A stretch of 64,000 nucleotides of DNA from Alkalibacterium pelagium (GCF_900109325.1 NZ_FNZU01000011.1:1-64000), one strand, 5' to 3'. Shown: positions 43,984 through 55,669, counted from the first letter of the stretch. Notes: a model not told the origin generated them from the sequence alone. A program made the numbers and translations.

Positions 43984-44718
43984 TCAGTTAGTCGTCTCTT
44001 CAAGGATGTCGTCCTCAACCTCAAGCTGATCTATCTCATTAAAGTCAGCATATTGCGTATCTACTGTAAGTATCACTGAAGCTAATTCATTTTCTGCTTC
44101 TACTAAGAGGTCCAGCTGTTCTATCAACTGGGTTTCTGCATCAACGATGACCTCAAGAATCAATTCAATATCCTCTTCCTCGAATCCGTCAATTGTGAGA
44201 CTGAATGGTACCTCAAAAGCATCCCACACGTCCTGATCATAGCCAGTGTAGCTTAGAATAAGATTGTCTTCTTCCACCTCAGCTGTAATGTATTCTTCGG
44301 AGTTTATTATTGCTTCAAGGACCGTTCTATAGCTAGTTTCTTCCGTGTCGCTGGCTTGCCCGTCTACTTCCTGCCAGCCACTTCCATCATGAATATAATA
44401 CGTCGATCCATCAAAGTATATCTCGTTGGATACTTCAACACCATCCTGTTCATTGGTTATAATAACGTGACCCGAATCAAAGTCACCGATGATACGTGCA
44501 TCAAGTCTGGCTCTGTTTACTGTCGATTGACCCATAGCATCGGTCTCAGCCGATAAATTGATATCTGTGCTGTAACTGTCAAGATTACTTTCAGCCTCCT
44601 GCATGTAAGATACCCAATTATCATCTAAATCGTTGGGGATTCCACCGCCCATCATGCCGCATCCTGTGAGTAGAGTCCCACCTAAAACTGTCCAGACAAT
44701 TTTTCTTTTAATCGTCAT
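43984..44718 (-). CDS. Lipoprotein of the DUF6612/LppX-like type
   Basis: 244 residues. The lipobox is LLTGC near residue 20, with a Gly/Met linker (GMMGGGIP). The mature part has repeated beta strands (INLSAETDAMGQSTVNRARLDARI; EIYFDGSTYYIHDGSGW) ending in an acidic tail, similar to the LolA/LppX-like lipoproteins. Surface role unknown. It stands between truA and ecfT with terminators near both sides. Confidence 0.7.
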   Translation of the reverse strand: MTIKRKIVWTVLGGTLLTGCGMMGGGIPNDLDDNWVSYMQEAESNLDSYSTDINLSAETDAMGQSTVNRARLDARIIGDFDSGHVIITNEQDGVEVSNEIYFDGSTYYIHDGSGWQEVDGQASDTEETSYRTVLEAIINSEEYITAEVEEDNLILSYTGYDQDVWDAFEVPFSLTIDGFEEEDIELILEVIVDAETQLIEQLDLLVEAENELASVILTVDTQYADFNEIDQLEVEDDILEETTN

Positions 44719-44803
44719 CTTTTTTCACCTCGTCAGATTAATGTAAGTAACAGATGCTCCTTATCCTATCGCTATATTAACACATATGGTTAGTCATTAT
44801 ATC

Positions 44804-44841
44804 AAAAAAACAGGGATAAAGATAAGCATCTTCATCCCTGT
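44804..44841 (-). terminator. Terminator of the ecf operon
   Basis: CAGGGATAAAGAT pairs with ATCTTCATCCCTG and is followed on the minus strand by a run of T. It lies just past the ecfT stop. Confidence 0.85.
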
Positions 44842-44844
44842 TGA

Positions 44845-45642
44845 TTAAGTTCTCAGTACAAATAGTGCGGCCGACAGAAGGCCAAATGCCACCATTATCA
44901 TGGTATCTCTGCTGACCCATTCCAGCTGGCGGTACTTGGTACGCCCTTCTCCACCTTTATAACCACGTGCTTCCATAGCCGTAGCCAGTTCTTCAGCCCG
45001 GTTGAATGAGCTAACAAACAGAGGAATCAGAAGTGGGACGATAGCTTTCATCTGCTGGTAAATGTTTCCTTCACCAAAATCGATGCCTCGTGCACGCTGG
45101 GCATTCATGATTTTCTCCGTTTCATCCATCAATGTCGGAACAAAACGTAAGGCGATCGACAGCATCAGAGCAATTTCGTGAACGGGAACTTTTACTGCTG
45201 CAAGCGGACGCAGCAGGTACTCGATAGCATCCGTCAGAGACAGTGGCATCGTCGTCAATGTCAGGATCGTCGACATGAAAATGATCAGGACGAATCGCAT
45301 GAAGATGAATACCCCATTCAGGAGCCCTTCCTGTGAAATAACGACTGGCCCGAATCTGAACCAAATCGTCGATCCGCTCGTAAACAGAATCTGCAGAATT
45401 ACTGTAAAGAGAATCAGCCAGATCAGGGGCTTCACACCATTGATAAAGAATTTCGGGCTAATCTCAGACAGTTTGACAGCCGTCAGAACAAAAACGGTCA
45501 GGAGAACATAGGTCAGCCAGTTATTAGCAAGAAAGATGATGATAATGAACCAGATGGCTCCCATCAGCTTCGCACGAGGATCCAAGCGGTGAATAAATGA
45601 GTTACCCGGGATATAGCGTCCGAATATCAGTTTTTCCATCAT
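44845..45642 (-). CDS. ecfT: Energy-coupling factor transmembrane protein EcfT
   Basis: 265 residues. IPGNSFIHRLDPRAKLMG at the start, five membrane segments and the coupling motifs MNAQRARGIDFG and ATAMEARGYKGG (two A-R-G boxes). Shared T component for several vitamin S components. It overlaps ecfA2 by 4 bases. Confidence 0.95.
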   Translation of the reverse strand: MMEKLIFGRYIPGNSFIHRLDPRAKLMGAIWFIIIIFLANNWLTYVLLTVFVLTAVKLSEISPKFFINGVKPLIWLILFTVILQILFTSGSTIWFRFGPVVISQEGLLNGVFIFMRFVLIIFMSTILTLTTMPLSLTDAIEYLLRPLAAVKVPVHEIALMLSIALRFVPTLMDETEKIMNAQRARGIDFGEGNIYQQMKAIVPLLIPLFVSSFNRAEELATAMEARGYKGGEGRTKYRQLEWVSRDTMIMVAFGLLSAALFVLRT

Positions 45643-46514
45643 AATCCTTCACCTGCTTTGCTCGCTAACTTATCTTTCATCTGCTGGGCCAGCTCATCTG
45701 TTGTCAAAGGCAGCGGATCAAATATCCACTCAAACTTCTCTTCCAGCTCATGAGCAAAGCGCACAGTTGACGGCACACCCAGCTGCATGCTGGATAACCA
45801 CCCGGCTTCCTTAAACAGTTCTCTCGGGTGCCCTTCTTTCATGACCGTCCCTTTTTCAAGAACGATCATGTGGTCAGCGTATGTCGCCACATCATCCATC
45901 TGGTGCGTCACCAGCACAACAGTCAGTCCCTGTTCCTTGTAGAGAGTATAGAACATATCCATAATCTCCTTGCGTCCCTGAGGATCCAGACCTGCTGTCG
46001 GCTCATCCAGAACCAGAACTTCCGGTTCTAGAGCCAGCACTCCAGCTATAGCAACACGGCGCATCTGTCCTCCAGACAAGTCAAAAGGTGACCGTTCCAT
46101 AAAGGTTTCGTCCAGTCCGACGAGCGGCAGTAGCTCCCTGGCTTTCTCGAGACCTTCTTCTTCAGACAGGCCGAAGTTCTTGGGTCCGAATGCAATATCT
46201 TTTCCAACCGTCTCTTCAAACAGCTGAGCTTCCGGGAACTGGAAAACGATTCCCACTTTTTTACGTAGAGACTTGAGTCCTTTATTCTCAGAAAAATTTG
46301 TGATGACACGGTCGCCGATAGTAACCTGACCACTCGTCGGCTTTTTCAGCGCATTCAGATGCTGAAGTACAGTCGACTTTCCACTTCCGGTATGACCGAC
46401 GATGGCAGTAAATGAACTGTCTTTGATCGTCAGATTGATATCATGAAGCGCTCTACTCTGGAAGGGTGTACCCGGCTGATAGGTGTAGCCTACTTCTTCG
46501 AAACGTATGTCCAT
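45639..46514 (-). CDS. ecfA2: Energy-coupling factor ATPase EcfA2
   Basis: 291 residues. Walker A GHTGSGKST, Q-loop FQFPEAQLFEETVGKDI, signature LSGGQMRRVA, Walker B VLVLDEPTAGLD. Its start overlaps the end of ecfA1 by 25 bases. It pairs with EcfA1 and EcfT for vitamin and metal uptake. Confidence 0.96.
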   Translation of the reverse strand: MDIRFEEVGYTYQPGTPFQSRALHDINLTIKDSSFTAIVGHTGSGKSTVLQHLNALKKPTSGQVTIGDRVITNFSENKGLKSLRKKVGIVFQFPEAQLFEETVGKDIAFGPKNFGLSEEEGLEKARELLPLVGLDETFMERSPFDLSGGQMRRVAIAGVLALEPEVLVLDEPTAGLDPQGRKEIMDMFYTLYKEQGLTVVLVTHQMDDVATYADHMIVLEKGTVMKEGHPRELFKEAGWLSSMQLGVPSTVRFAHELEEKFEWIFDPLPLTTDELAQQMKDKLASKAGEGL

Positions 46515-47329
46515 AGCCAGTCAACCATCCCTTCTTCAGTCAGATAATCCTTGGGCACATCAATGCCCTCTTTCTTAAGTGATGCCTTCAGTCTTTCAGG
46601 GAAGGGCAGATCCAGTCCCATTTCGACAAGTTTTTCACCATATGAAAAGATCGTTTCCGGAGTCCCTTCCTGGATCAACTGGCCGTCTCTCATGACCAGT
46701 ACCCGGTTGGCAGCTGCCGCTTCGTCAATATCATGTGTGATGGACAGGACAGATAAGTTCTCCTGCTCCTTGACTTCCTTGACCGTGCGCAGAACTTCTT
46801 CTCTTCCCTGAGGATCCAGCATACTGGTTGCTTCATCAAGGATCATGATGTCCGGTCTAAGTGCAACGATTCCTGCAATAGCTACACGCTGCTTCTGACC
46901 TCCGGATAGACGGGCTGGTTCACGTTCAGCAAACTCGAGCATGTTCACTTTTTCCAGAGCTGTTCGGACCCGTTCAAGCATCTCTTCTCTGGGAATTCCC
47001 AGATTCTCGAGTCCAAAGGCTACATCGTCCTGCACAGTCGATCCGACAAACTGATTATCAGGATTCTGAAAGACCATACCGACCATCTCACGAATGGACC
47101 AGACATTCTTTTCATTCAGCTCAAGACCGCCGACAGCAACTTCTCCACTATCGGGTTCGATCAGTCCGTTGACCGTCTTGGCCAATGTAGACTTACCAGA
47201 GCCGTTAGGTCCGATGATCGCAACCCATTCGCCTTTATTGATTGAAAAAGAAACACCCTTCAGAGCAGGACGCTGATCTTCATCATCATATGTGTAAGTG
47301 ACGTTTTTAACGTTTATAATTTCAGACAT
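46490..47329 (-). CDS. ecfA1: Energy-coupling factor ATPase EcfA1
   Basis: 279 residues. Walker A GPNGSGKST, Q-loop FQNPDNQFVGSTVQDDV, signature LSGGQKQRVA, Walker B IMILDEATSMLD. First gene of the ecf module; a 400-base gap with hairpins separates it from rplQ. Confidence 0.96.
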   Translation of the reverse strand: MSEIINVKNVTYTYDDEDQRPALKGVSFSINKGEWVAIIGPNGSGKSTLAKTVNGLIEPDSGEVAVGGLELNEKNVWSIREMVGMVFQNPDNQFVGSTVQDDVAFGLENLGIPREEMLERVRTALEKVNMLEFAEREPARLSGGQKQRVAIAGIVALRPDIMILDEATSMLDPQGREEVLRTVKEVKEQENLSVLSITHDIDEAAAANRVLVMRDGQLIQEGTPETIFSYGEKLVEMGLDLPFPERLKASLKKEGIDVPKDYLTEEGMVDWLWTYVSKK

Positions 47330-47729
47330 GATTTACCTCAACTTTTTGATTCAGTCTTTAAGTGCAGCGTCTTAGGTGTCAAGACAGCAACTCAACATTA
47401 CAAGATTACCAAAAACAGTCTGAGATAACAATAGCTAAAGCCTCATGTATCCCTTTACATTAAAGGCTTTTAAGGTTATCTCCCTGCCGTTCTCTCTATG
47501 TTGCACTGTAACTAAGCAGACGTTCCTGCTATGGGTATGGTTAAGCAGGTGTAACTGATTGATCCATTCACTATGTAAACATATAAAAAAACACTTTACG
47601 ATATATGGTGCTCCCCCCGAAGGAATCCTTCGAGGGAAACTGAGCTAGACACTTGGAAACTAGTCCATCATCGTAACGCTCATCATACATCCAAAAGTGA
47701 TTTGGTTAAATCATTATATCGATTACTGA
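47330..47729. other. Non-coding gap between rplQ and ecfA1 with two strong hairpins
   Basis: Hairpin one (47422-47482): GAGATAAC/GTTATCTC, AAAGCCT/AGGCTTT and ATGTA/TACAT nested, with TTTTT a few bases later on the minus strand; a plausible rplQ terminator. Hairpin two (47614-47636): CCCCCGAAGG/CCTTCGAGGG. No coding frame or tRNA is convincing here. Confidence 0.6.
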
Positions 47730-48146
47730 TTACTCAGTATCTTCGTCAGCAGAAGCTGCAGGTCCTTCAACAAGCTCAAGAACAGCCATTGGTGCACCGT
47801 CTCCGCGACGAGGTTCTGTTTTCAGTACGCGAGTGTATCCACCGTTACGCTCAGCGAAACGAGGTGCGATATCATCAAACAGTTTTTGAAGTACAGTTTG
47901 TACTACGATTTCGTCTTCAGTTTCTGATACAGTTGCCAGTTCGTTACGAACAAATGCAGCAGCTTGACGACGAGCGTGCAAGTCTCCACGCTTACCTAAT
48001 GTGATCATTTTATCGGCAAGTTTAGATACTTCTTTCGCACGAGTCACAGTAGTTACAATACGCTCGTTGATGAAAAGATCTGATGTCAGATCACGAAGCA
48101 TTGCTTTACGCTGTGAACTAGTACGTCCTAATTTACGATAACCCAT
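47730..48146 (-). CDS. rplQ: 50S ribosomal protein L17
   Basis: 138 residues. [20 protein letters not shown] and the central [14 protein letters not shown] region are typical; the tail is acidic. Last gene of the alpha operon, 106 bases after rpoA. Confidence 0.96.
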   Translation of the reverse strand: MGYRKLGRTSSQRKAMLRDLTSDLFINERIVTTVTRAKEVSKLADKMITLGKRGDLHARRQAAAFVRNELATVSETEDEIVVQTVLQKLFDDIAPRFAERNGGYTRVLKTEPRRGDGAPMAVLELVEGPAASADEDTE

Positions 48147-48252
48147 TCGTCGAAATCCTCCCTTAACTACAAGATTACAATTCCGTCATGTCAGACATGC
48201 CGGTCAGTTTTTTATAACATACCTGTTTAGGTACATCAGTTAGTATTAGTCT

Positions 48253-49197
48253 TTACTCTTCATCACGCAGGCCCAGATCGAGCTCGCCTAATTTAAGTTT
48301 AACTTCTTCCAGTGATTTACGTCCTAAGTTACGGACTTTCATCATTTCTGGTTCAGTTTTATTTGTCAGTTCCTGAACAGTGTTGATTCCAGCGCGCTTC
48401 AGACAGTTGTAAGAACGTACAGACAGATCAAGCTCTTCGATAGTCATCTCAAGCATTTTTTCCATTTGTGTTTCTTCTTTTTCAACCATGATTTCAGCTT
48501 CGCGGGCTTCTTCTGTCAAGTTGACAAATATATTCAGGTGTTCGGTCATGATTTTAGCTGCTAAACTTACACCGTCTTCAGGAGAGATCGAACCATCTGT
48601 CCATACATCAAGCGTCAGCTTGTCGTACTGTTCTTTTTCTCCAACACGTGTATTTTCGACATGGTAGTTCACTCGGCTGATTGGGGTATAAATCGAATCA
48701 ACCGGCAATACACCAATCGGCATATCATCGTGTTTGTTGTGTTCAGCGCGTACATACCCTCTGCCTTTTTGTGCTTCCATTCGGGCGTGTAAGTGTCCAC
48801 CCTCAGAGACTGTACAAATATATAGATCCGGGTTCATTATTTCAACATCACTGTCAAAAATAATATCAGCAGCTGTTACAGTTGCCGGTCCCTCGACATC
48901 TATTTCAATTGTTTTAGTTTCATCAGAATACAACTTAAGCGCGAGTTTTTTTAAGTTTAAAATGATGGCAGTAACATCTTCTACTACTCCATCGATCGCA
49001 GTGAATTCATGCAAAACGCCATCAATTTGAATATTTGTGACGGCAGCACCTGGCAAAGATGATAGTAAGATTCGACGCAGGGAGTTACCCAGTGTAGTTC
49101 CGTATCCTCGCTCAAGCGGTTCTACGACAAACTTGCCGAATTTTCCATCTTCACTGATCTCAACTGTATCTATTACCGGTTTCTCAATTTCGATCAT
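48253..49197 (-). CDS. rpoA: RNA polymerase alpha subunit
   Basis: 314 residues. N-terminal dimerisation domain ([22 protein letters not shown]) and C-terminal DNA- and activator-contacting domain ([25 protein letters not shown]). Full length. Lies between rpsK and rplQ in the conserved order. Confidence 0.98.
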   Translation of the reverse strand: MIEIEKPVIDTVEISEDGKFGKFVVEPLERGYGTTLGNSLRRILLSSLPGAAVTNIQIDGVLHEFTAIDGVVEDVTAIILNLKKLALKLYSDETKTIEIDVEGPATVTAADIIFDSDVEIMNPDLYICTVSEGGHLHARMEAQKGRGYVRAEHNKHDDMPIGVLPVDSIYTPISRVNYHVENTRVGEKEQYDKLTLDVWTDGSISPEDGVSLAAKIMTEHLNIFVNLTEEAREAEIMVEKEETQMEKMLEMTIEELDLSVRSYNCLKRAGINTVQELTNKTEPEMMKVRNLGRKSLEEVKLKLGELDLGLRDEE

Positions 49198-49257
49198 ATA
49201 GTCCGTTTACCCCTTTCAAAACGTTTAGTCCACGCTATCCTAAAACGACATCTATTA

Positions 49258-49656
49258 TTAAACGCGACGACGTTTTGGAGGACGGCATCCGTTATGTGGT
49301 ACCGGTGTTACGTCACGAATTGCAGTTACTTCCAAACCAGTTGCTTGTAGAGAACGGATTGCAGCTTCACGGCCTGAACCAGGTCCTTTAACAGTAACCT
49401 CGACAGACTTCATGCCATTTTCCATTCCGCCTTTTGCAGCAGCTTCAGCAGCCATTTGAGCAGCGAAAGGTGTTGATTTACGAGAACCTCTGAATCCTAA
49501 TGATCCAGCAGATGACCATGAAATCGCGTTTCCATGTACATCAGTTATCATTACAATAGTGTTATTGAATGTTGAACGAATATGTGCTATTCCGTGTTCA
49601 ATATTCTTTTTCACTCGACGTTTACGATTACGAGCGGGTCTTTTTGCTTTAGCCAT
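49258..49656 (-). CDS. rpsK: 30S ribosomal protein S11
   Basis: 132 residues, with [18 protein letters not shown] and the C-terminal [18 protein letters not shown]. Part of the 30S platform. Follows rpsM by 29 bases. Confidence 0.98.
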   Translation of the reverse strand: MAKAKRPARNRKRRVKKNIEHGIAHIRSTFNNTIVMITDVHGNAISWSSAGSLGFRGSRKSTPFAAQMAAEAAAKGGMENGMKSVEVTVKGPGSGREAAIRSLQATGLEVTAIRDVTPVPHNGCRPPKRRRV

Positions 49657-49685
49657 TCGTAGATTGACCTCCTAACTTATGGTGA

Positions 49686-50051
49686 TTATTTTTTCTTGCC
49701 GGCAATAGCGACTGCTCTGCCTTTACGCGTACGCGCATTGTTTTTAGTGTTCTGTCCACGTACTGGAAGACCACGACGGTGACGAATGCCACGGTATGAT
49801 CCGATTTCGATTAAACGTTTGATGTTCTGGTTCACTTCACGACGAAGATCTCCTTCAACTTTCATTTTATCGACTTCAGCACGGATTGCATCTAATTGAT
49901 CGTTTGTCAGTTCACGTACACGAGTTTCCTCTGGTACGCCTGCAGCTTCAAGAATCTTCTGAGCTGTTGTCTTACCGATACCATAGATATACGTTAATGA
50001 AATTACCACATGTTTGTCACGTGGAATATCTACACCTGCTACACGAGCCAT
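49686..50051 (-). CDS. rpsM: 30S ribosomal protein S13
   Basis: 121 residues. [20 protein letters not shown] at the start and the basic tail [16 protein letters not shown]. Contacts tRNA and the 50S subunit in the 30S head. Confidence 0.98.
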   Translation of the reverse strand: MARVAGVDIPRDKHVVISLTYIYGIGKTTAQKILEAAGVPEETRVRELTNDQLDAIRAEVDKMKVEGDLRREVNQNIKRLIEIGSYRGIRHRRGLPVRGQNTKNNARTRKGRAVAIAGKKK

Positions 50052-50075
50052 GTATGAGCACCTCCTGTTATTTTA

Positions 50076-50189
50076 TTATCCTTGACGTTGTTTGTGCTTA
50101 GGATTTTCGCAAATAACCATTACACGGCCGTTACGACGAATCACTTTACACTTGTCACACATTTTTTTGACTGATGGTCTTACTTTCAT
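50076..50189 (-). CDS. rpmJ: 50S ribosomal protein L36
   Basis: 37 residues: starts [19 protein letters not shown] and ends NPKHKQRQG. The zinc ligands are retained (CDKC, then C and H near the end), so this is the zinc-ribbon form. Preceded by GGAGG. Lies between infA and rpsM in the usual order. Confidence 0.95.
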   Translation of the reverse strand: MKVRPSVKKMCDKCKVIRRNGRVMVICENPKHKQRQG

Positions 50190-50224
50190 GAACTTTCCCT
50201 CCTTGAGTCTTCGGAGTCCTAAGT

Positions 50225-50443
50225 TTATTTAAATCGATACGTAATGCGTCCACGAGTTAAATCATATGGAGACATTTCTACCGTTACCTTATCCCCAGGC
50301 AGAATCCGGATGTAATTCATACGAATTTTGCCAGAAACGTGTGCTAGAATTTCGTGCCCGTTCTCCAATTCAACTTTGAACATTGCATTAGGCAAAGTTT
50401 CTAGGACGGTTCCTTCAATCTCTATAACATCATCTTTTGCCAC
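50225..50443 (-). CDS. infA: Translation initiation factor IF-1
   Basis: 72 residues from GTG 50443, chosen because AAAGGAGG lies upstream and the family starts [12 protein letters not shown]; a longer in-frame start is not family-like. S1/OB fold ([20 protein letters not shown]). Sits between adk and rpmJ. Confidence 0.95.
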   Translation of the reverse strand: MAKDDVIEIEGTVLETLPNAMFKVELENGHEILAHVSGKIRMNYIRILPGDKVTVEMSPYDLTRGRITYRFK

Positions 50444-50615
50444 GCCTGGTTTCCTCCTTTGATATCTCACTTCTGTACACATGAAATAGCGAGAATAAAG
50501 TATTCTCACTTGATTATCTACTATAATAATGTAAAACGCCAACTTTTTGACGCTCGTACTATTATATCATGTGCACACAATCATTGCAAGGATTCATTAT
50601 AAAACATCGGACTTC

Positions 50616-51272
<657 letters not shown>

Positions 51273-51381
51273 TTAAGTTGTTAAGGGTTTCTTCAGCACT
51301 AACGGAAAAAAGACCGATTCACCCTCTACTGACCAGCAGTAAAGACTAAGGGGCAAATCGTCTATTTTCAATGGGTTACCA

Positions 51382-52680
51382 TTATGTGCGCTGGATGAAA
51401 CCTTGGTAACTCTTCTTGCTCAGCAATCCTTCGAGCTGACGCATGGAGTCAAGTGCCACACCGACAACGATGAGCAGGCTTGTTCCTCCTAAAGCAATCG
51501 AACTTGGCAGATTGAACAAAGCAGAAGCCACAATCGGAAGCAATGAGATCGTTCCTAGATAAATCGCTCCAACTGTGCTTAAACGAATAAGCATGTAGCC
51601 AATGTATTCTTCTGTTGCTCGTCCAGGTCTGACACTAGGAATATATCCATTCTGTTTCTGCAGGTTTTCTGCGGCTTTTTCTGGGTTAACCTGAATGAAG
51701 GCGTAGAAGTATGTGAACAGAACAATAAGGATCGTGTACAGAGCTGCTCCAAGCGGTTCCTGAAGATTAAATATGTTATTCAGTGTCTGGAACCATCCAG
51801 CATCCTGATTACCTTGAGCAAAGTAACCTAAGATGATCTGAGGAGTCATAAGAAACGAACTGGCGAAGATAACTGGAATAACTCCAGCTGAGTTAACTTT
51901 AAGTGGCAATACTGCACTGTCCTTAGACGTGCTGGCACGTTTTGAATAACGGACAGGTATATTACGTTTTGCATTTTCCATAAACGTTACGAGAATAACG
52001 AGCAGGATGAATACGACGATGATTCCTGCAGCTAAAGCCCAGGCACTGACGATTTCATCTCCTGCATTACGGATCTGCGTGTTGTAGAACTGCTGTACAT
52101 CTTGTGGAATACGAGCAATGATCCCTGAGAAGATGATGAATGATGTTCCGTTACCGAAACCGTGGACGGTGATCATTTCACCTAACCACATGACAAGCAT
52201 CGTTCCTGCTGTAAGGATAATTGCGATCGTCACATACGTGGCTGGTCCAGGGTTTCTTACGAGTCCCAGTCCAGTCAGCGCATTAAATCCATAAGAGATA
52301 CCAATCGCCTGGAAGAATGCCAGAACGATTGTTAAATAGCGCGTAGCCTGATTCAGCTTTTTACGTCCCACCTCACCCTGCTCGGACCATTCCTTGAATT
52401 TAGGAAGAACGTCCATCTGCAGGAGCTGTACGACGATCGATGCCGTGATGTATGGAGATACACCTAGAGCGAAAACAGAGTAACTCCCCAGGGCTCCACC
52501 ACCAAAGGTATCGAGCAAGTTGAACAAGCCGGTATCTGATAATTCTGTTAATGCCTGTGCATTTACACCCGGTACCGTAATATGCGTTCCGAGACGGAAC
52601 ACGATCAGGATACCTAAGGTGAATAATACACGAGTACGAACATCTTTTTCTTTAATAGCGCCTTTTATCAGTTCGATCAT
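51382..52680 (-). CDS. secY: Protein translocase subunit SecY
   Basis: 432 residues and ten membrane helices. ITVPGVNAQAL, GVSPYITASIVVQLLQMDVLP (plug and helix 2) and NGYIPSVRPGRATEEYI are conserved. Forms the secretion channel. The rplO stop and the secY ATG overlap as TAATG. Confidence 0.97.
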   Translation of the reverse strand: MIELIKGAIKEKDVRTRVLFTLGILIVFRLGTHITVPGVNAQALTELSDTGLFNLLDTFGGGALGSYSVFALGVSPYITASIVVQLLQMDVLPKFKEWSEQGEVGRKKLNQATRYLTIVLAFFQAIGISYGFNALTGLGLVRNPGPATYVTIAIILTAGTMLVMWLGEMITVHGFGNGTSFIIFSGIIARIPQDVQQFYNTQIRNAGDEIVSAWALAAGIIVVFILLVILVTFMENAKRNIPVRYSKRASTSKDSAVLPLKVNSAGVIPVIFASSFLMTPQIILGYFAQGNQDAGWFQTLNNIFNLQEPLGAALYTILIVLFTYFYAFIQVNPEKAAENLQKQNGYIPSVRPGRATEEYIGYMLIRLSTVGAIYLGTISLLPIVASALFNLPSSIALGGTSLLIVVGVALDSMRQLEGLLSKKSYQGFIQRT

Positions 52681-53120
52681 TAGATCACCTCTACTGATCC
52701 ACCGGCAGCTTCGATCGCTTCTTTAGCAGAAGCAGAAAACTTGTGTGCTTTCACAGTTAGTTTGTGATCGACGTTTCCTTTCGCCAAAACTTTCACACCG
52801 GATTTTTCGTTTTTGATTACTCCTGTTTCTACAAGTAGTTCTGGAGTAACTTCTGTACCTTCTTCGAATCGGTTAAGTGTGTCTAAGTTAACAATAGCAA
52901 ATTCTTTACGGTTGTAGTTAGTAAATCCGCGTTTTGGTAGAGTCTGGAACAATGGTGTCTGTCCACCCTCAAAACCTAAACGTGTTCCTCCGCCTGAACG
53001 AGCTTTCTGCCCTTTTTGTCCACGGCCGGATGTTTTTCCGTTACCAGAAGATGATCCGCGACCTACACGGTTACGTGTTTTACGAGATCCTTCTGCAGGT
53101 TTTAATTCATGAAGTTTCAT
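52680..53120 (-). CDS. rplO: 50S ribosomal protein L15
   Basis: 146 residues from ATG 53120; the GTG four codons earlier overlaps the ribosome site. [22 protein letters not shown] is the family start, with the Gly-rich loop and [18 protein letters not shown]. Coupled to secY. Confidence 0.96.
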   Translation of the reverse strand: MKLHELKPAEGSRKTRNRVGRGSSSGNGKTSGRGQKGQKARSGGGTRLGFEGGQTPLFQTLPKRGFTNYNRKEFAIVNLDTLNRFEEGTEVTPELLVETGVIKNEKSGVKVLAKGNVDHKLTVKAHKFSASAKEAIEAAGGSVEVI

Positions 53121-53157
53121 AAATTCTGGCACCTCCTTTAGTTAGTCTCTGTACTCA

Positions 53158-53337
53158 TTAGGCTTCTTTAACATCGACTAAATGAGCGATATGTTTGATT
53201 GCTCCTCGAACATATTCATTGTCAGGTCTTACCACTGTGTGGTTTGGTTTTCTTAGACCTAAAGTCTGAACTGCCTGGATCTGTTTTTGAGAACGACCAA
53301 TCAAACTGCGTTTTAAAGTAATTTCCAAGTTTGCCAT
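53158..53337 (-). CDS. rpmD: 50S ribosomal protein L30
   Basis: 59 residues: [20 protein letters not shown] at the start, then [20 protein letters not shown]. Short bacterial form. Lies between rpsE and rplO as in other Firmicutes. Confidence 0.95.
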   Translation of the reverse strand: MANLEITLKRSLIGRSQKQIQAVQTLGLRKPNHTVVRPDNEYVRGAIKHIAHLVDVKEA

Positions 53338-53351
53338 TGAGTCATCTCTCC

Positions 53352-53855
53352 TTATCCAAGTAATTCTTCTACGGATTTTCCGCGTAGTTTAGCTACATCT
53401 TCAGCACGTTTCAAGTTGCTGATTCCGTCGATTGTTGCACGGATCATGTTGATTGGTGAGCTGGATCCAACTGATTTAGAAGATACGTCTTGTACCCCAG
53501 CTAATTCCAGTACCGCACGTACAGGTCCACCAGCAGATACTCCAGAACCGGCAACAGCTGGTTTAAGAATAATCTTACCGCCACCATGGCGTCCGATAAT
53601 CTGGTGTGGAAGAGTAGTTCCAACCATAGGTACTTCCACAAGATTGTTTTTAGCGTCATCGATCGCTTTACGGATCGCTTCAGGTACTTCCTGAGCTTTA
53701 CCGGTACCAAAACCGACATGTCCGTTTCTGTCTCCAACAACCACTAAAGCAGCAAAACGCATACGGCGTCCACCTTTAACAACTTTAGTAACACGGTTGA
53801 TTTCTACTACGCGATCTTCAATATCTAATTTAGATGCATCAATATGAGTTGTCAT
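53352..53855 (-). CDS. rpsE: 30S ribosomal protein S5
   Basis: 167 residues from ATG 53855, which has AAGGAGGAG upstream; the longer frame is not family-like. [19 protein letters not shown] (RNA-binding) and [19 protein letters not shown] are diagnostic. Influences decoding accuracy. Confidence 0.96.
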   Translation of the reverse strand: MTTHIDASKLDIEDRVVEINRVTKVVKGGRRMRFAALVVVGDRNGHVGFGTGKAQEVPEAIRKAIDDAKNNLVEVPMVGTTLPHQIIGRHGGGKIILKPAVAGSGVSAGGPVRAVLELAGVQDVSSKSVGSSSPINMIRATIDGISNLKRAEDVAKLRGKSVEELLG

Positions 53856-53877
53856 GTACTGTAACTCCTCCTTTTCT

Positions 53878-54234
53878 TTAGAATTTAAGTCCGTTTTCAC
53901 GTGCTGCGTCAGCTAATGCTTGAACGCGTCCGTGGTATTGATATCCTCCACGATCAAAGACTACTTCAGTAATGTCTTTGTCTACTGCGCGTTTAGCTAC
54001 TAGTGCGCCTACTGCAGCAGCTTCTTCAACTTTTGAATCACCTGAAACATCAGTATCCAAGGAAGATGCACTTGCGAGCGTTACACCCTCTACATCATCA
54101 ATTACTTGAGCGTAGATGTTTTTATTCGAACGGAAAATGTTCAGACGTGGGCGCTCAGCAGTACCAGAAAGATTTCTGCGAATACGTTTTTGTCTTTTCT
54201 TGCGTAATTTGTTTTTATCTGGTTTTGAAATCAC
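53878..54234 (-). CDS. rplR: 50S ribosomal protein L18
   Basis: 118 residues from GTG 54234 ([19 protein letters not shown]); the upstream GTG overlaps GAGG. Binds 5S rRNA with L5. Ends [10 protein letters not shown] as usual. Confidence 0.95.
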   Translation of the reverse strand: MISKPDKNKLRKKRQKRIRRNLSGTAERPRLNIFRSNKNIYAQVIDDVEGVTLASASSLDTDVSGDSKVEEAAAVGALVAKRAVDKDITEVVFDRGGYQYHGRVQALADAARENGLKF

Positions 54235-54344
54235 AATTGTCACCTCTTTATATAGAATTCTCCTGTTACAGAGATCAACGGGTCAACTGGCAAATAGAGA
54301 AGCAGAACACGATACGCTGATGGATCAGGTTCCACTTATACTCA

Positions 54345-54881
54345 TTATTTACCTGTTTTACCTTCTTTACGACGTACGTGTTCGCCTCTGTAGCGAATTC
54401 CTTTACCTTTGTATGGCTCAGGTGGACGTACAGCGCGGATGTTAGCAGCTAATGCGCCAACTTTTTCTTTGCTTGCACCTTTAACAGATATAACAGTGTT
54501 AGATGGTACTTCGACTGTCAATCCTTCAACTTGTTCAAATTCAACTTGGTGTGAAAGACCAACGCTCAATACAAGTTTAGTACCTTGTAATTGTGCACGG
54601 TAACCAACACCATTTAGTTCAAGAACTTTTTCAAATCCAACAGATACACCTTCAACCATGTTGTTCACGATCGCGCGAGTCGTTCCGTGGATCGTACGGC
54701 TAGCTTTAGAATCATTTGGACGTGAAAAGATCATTTCGTTGTCTTCGATTTTAATATCAATAACAGGGCTCACTTCACGGGATAATTCTCCGTTTTTCCC
54801 TTTAACTGTTACCACGTTTCCGTCGATGTTTACATCAACACCTTCAGGAATAGTGATAGGCTTATTTCCGATACGGCTCAA
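54345..54881 (-). CDS. rplF: 50S ribosomal protein L6
   Basis: 178 residues. [19 protein letters not shown] at the start and [27 protein letters not shown] at the end, full length. About 30 bases after rpsH. Confidence 0.97.
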   Translation of the reverse strand: MSRIGNKPITIPEGVDVNIDGNVVTVKGKNGELSREVSPVIDIKIEDNEMIFSRPNDSKASRTIHGTTRAIVNNMVEGVSVGFEKVLELNGVGYRAQLQGTKLVLSVGLSHQVEFEQVEGLTVEVPSNTVISVKGASKEKVGALAANIRAVRPPEPYKGKGIRYRGEHVRRKEGKTGK

Positions 54882-54912
54882 AGTCCGGCACCTCCTTCAT
54901 CTTTCTTAATGA

Positions 54913-55311
54913 TTACCAAACGTATGCGAGGACTTCTCCCCCGATATTTTTAGCACGTGCTACTTTATCTGTTACAACGCCTTCTGATGTCGATACTAGG
55001 GCGATTCCTAGACCGTTCAGTACTTTAGGCATTTCTTCTGCGTTAACGTATACACGTAAACCTGGTTTAGAGATACGTCTGACACCAGTGATTACACGTT
55101 CGTTGTTCTGACCATATTTTAAGAAAATGCGGACGATTCCTTGTTTGTCATCTTCCACGAATTCAACATCCTTGACGAAACCTTCAGATTTCAGGATATC
55201 GGCCATAGCTCTTTTTAAGTTAGAAGCAGGAATTTCCACTTTCGTATGACGCGCGTTGTTGGCGTTACGAATACGAGTTAAAAAGTCTGCGATTGGATCT
55301 GTCATGACCAT
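54913..55311 (-). CDS. rpsH: 30S ribosomal protein S8
   Basis: 132 residues from the first ATG, 9 bases after [23 protein letters not shown] and the C-terminal [20 protein letters not shown] are diagnostic. Organises the central domain of 16S rRNA. Confidence 0.97.
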   Translation of the reverse strand: MVMTDPIADFLTRIRNANNARHTKVEIPASNLKRAMADILKSEGFVKDVEFVEDDKQGIVRIFLKYGQNNERVITGVRRISKPGLRVYVNAEEMPKVLNGLGIALVSTSEGVVTDKVARAKNIGGEVLAYVW

Positions 55312-55450
55312 TCGTTGTAGCCTCCTTTACGGCAAGTTTTCTAATTCAGTCCCGCTCGGCAGGCTTCATCATTTCTCGTGTTCATGCAGTACTGATACCG
55401 AATGATCTGTTCAAAATGTGAAGTCCATTAACCGTGCTGTCCCATGTTGT

Positions 55451-55636
55451 TTACCAGCTTGCTTTTTTCAAGCCAGGAATTTGACCTTTATATGCTAGCT
55501 CACGCAAGCAGATACGGCATAATTTGAATTTTTTGTACACGGAGTGTGGGCGTCCGCAACGTTCACAGCGGGTATACTCACGAGTCGAAAACTTGGCTGG
55601 TTTTTTGTTTTTTTCGATCATTGCTTTTTTAGCCAT
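55451..55636 (-). CDS. rpsN: 30S ribosomal protein S14, zinc-binding type
   Basis: 61 residues with [11 protein letters not shown] and LCRICLREL: the four-cysteine short form of S14, which needs zinc. A 139-base gap separates it from rpsH. Confidence 0.97.
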   Translation of the reverse strand: MAKKAMIEKNKKPAKFSTREYTRCERCGRPHSVYKKFKLCRICLRELAYKGQIPGLKKASW

Positions 55637-55669
55637 TTCTAATATTACCCTCCTAATAGGTAGTTTAGG

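Noticed and set aside
47610..47690. tRNA- or tmRNA-like 3' end (GGAGCACCA on the minus strand)
   Set aside because: No T-loop GTTCGA and no acceptor or anticodon stems could be matched upstream.
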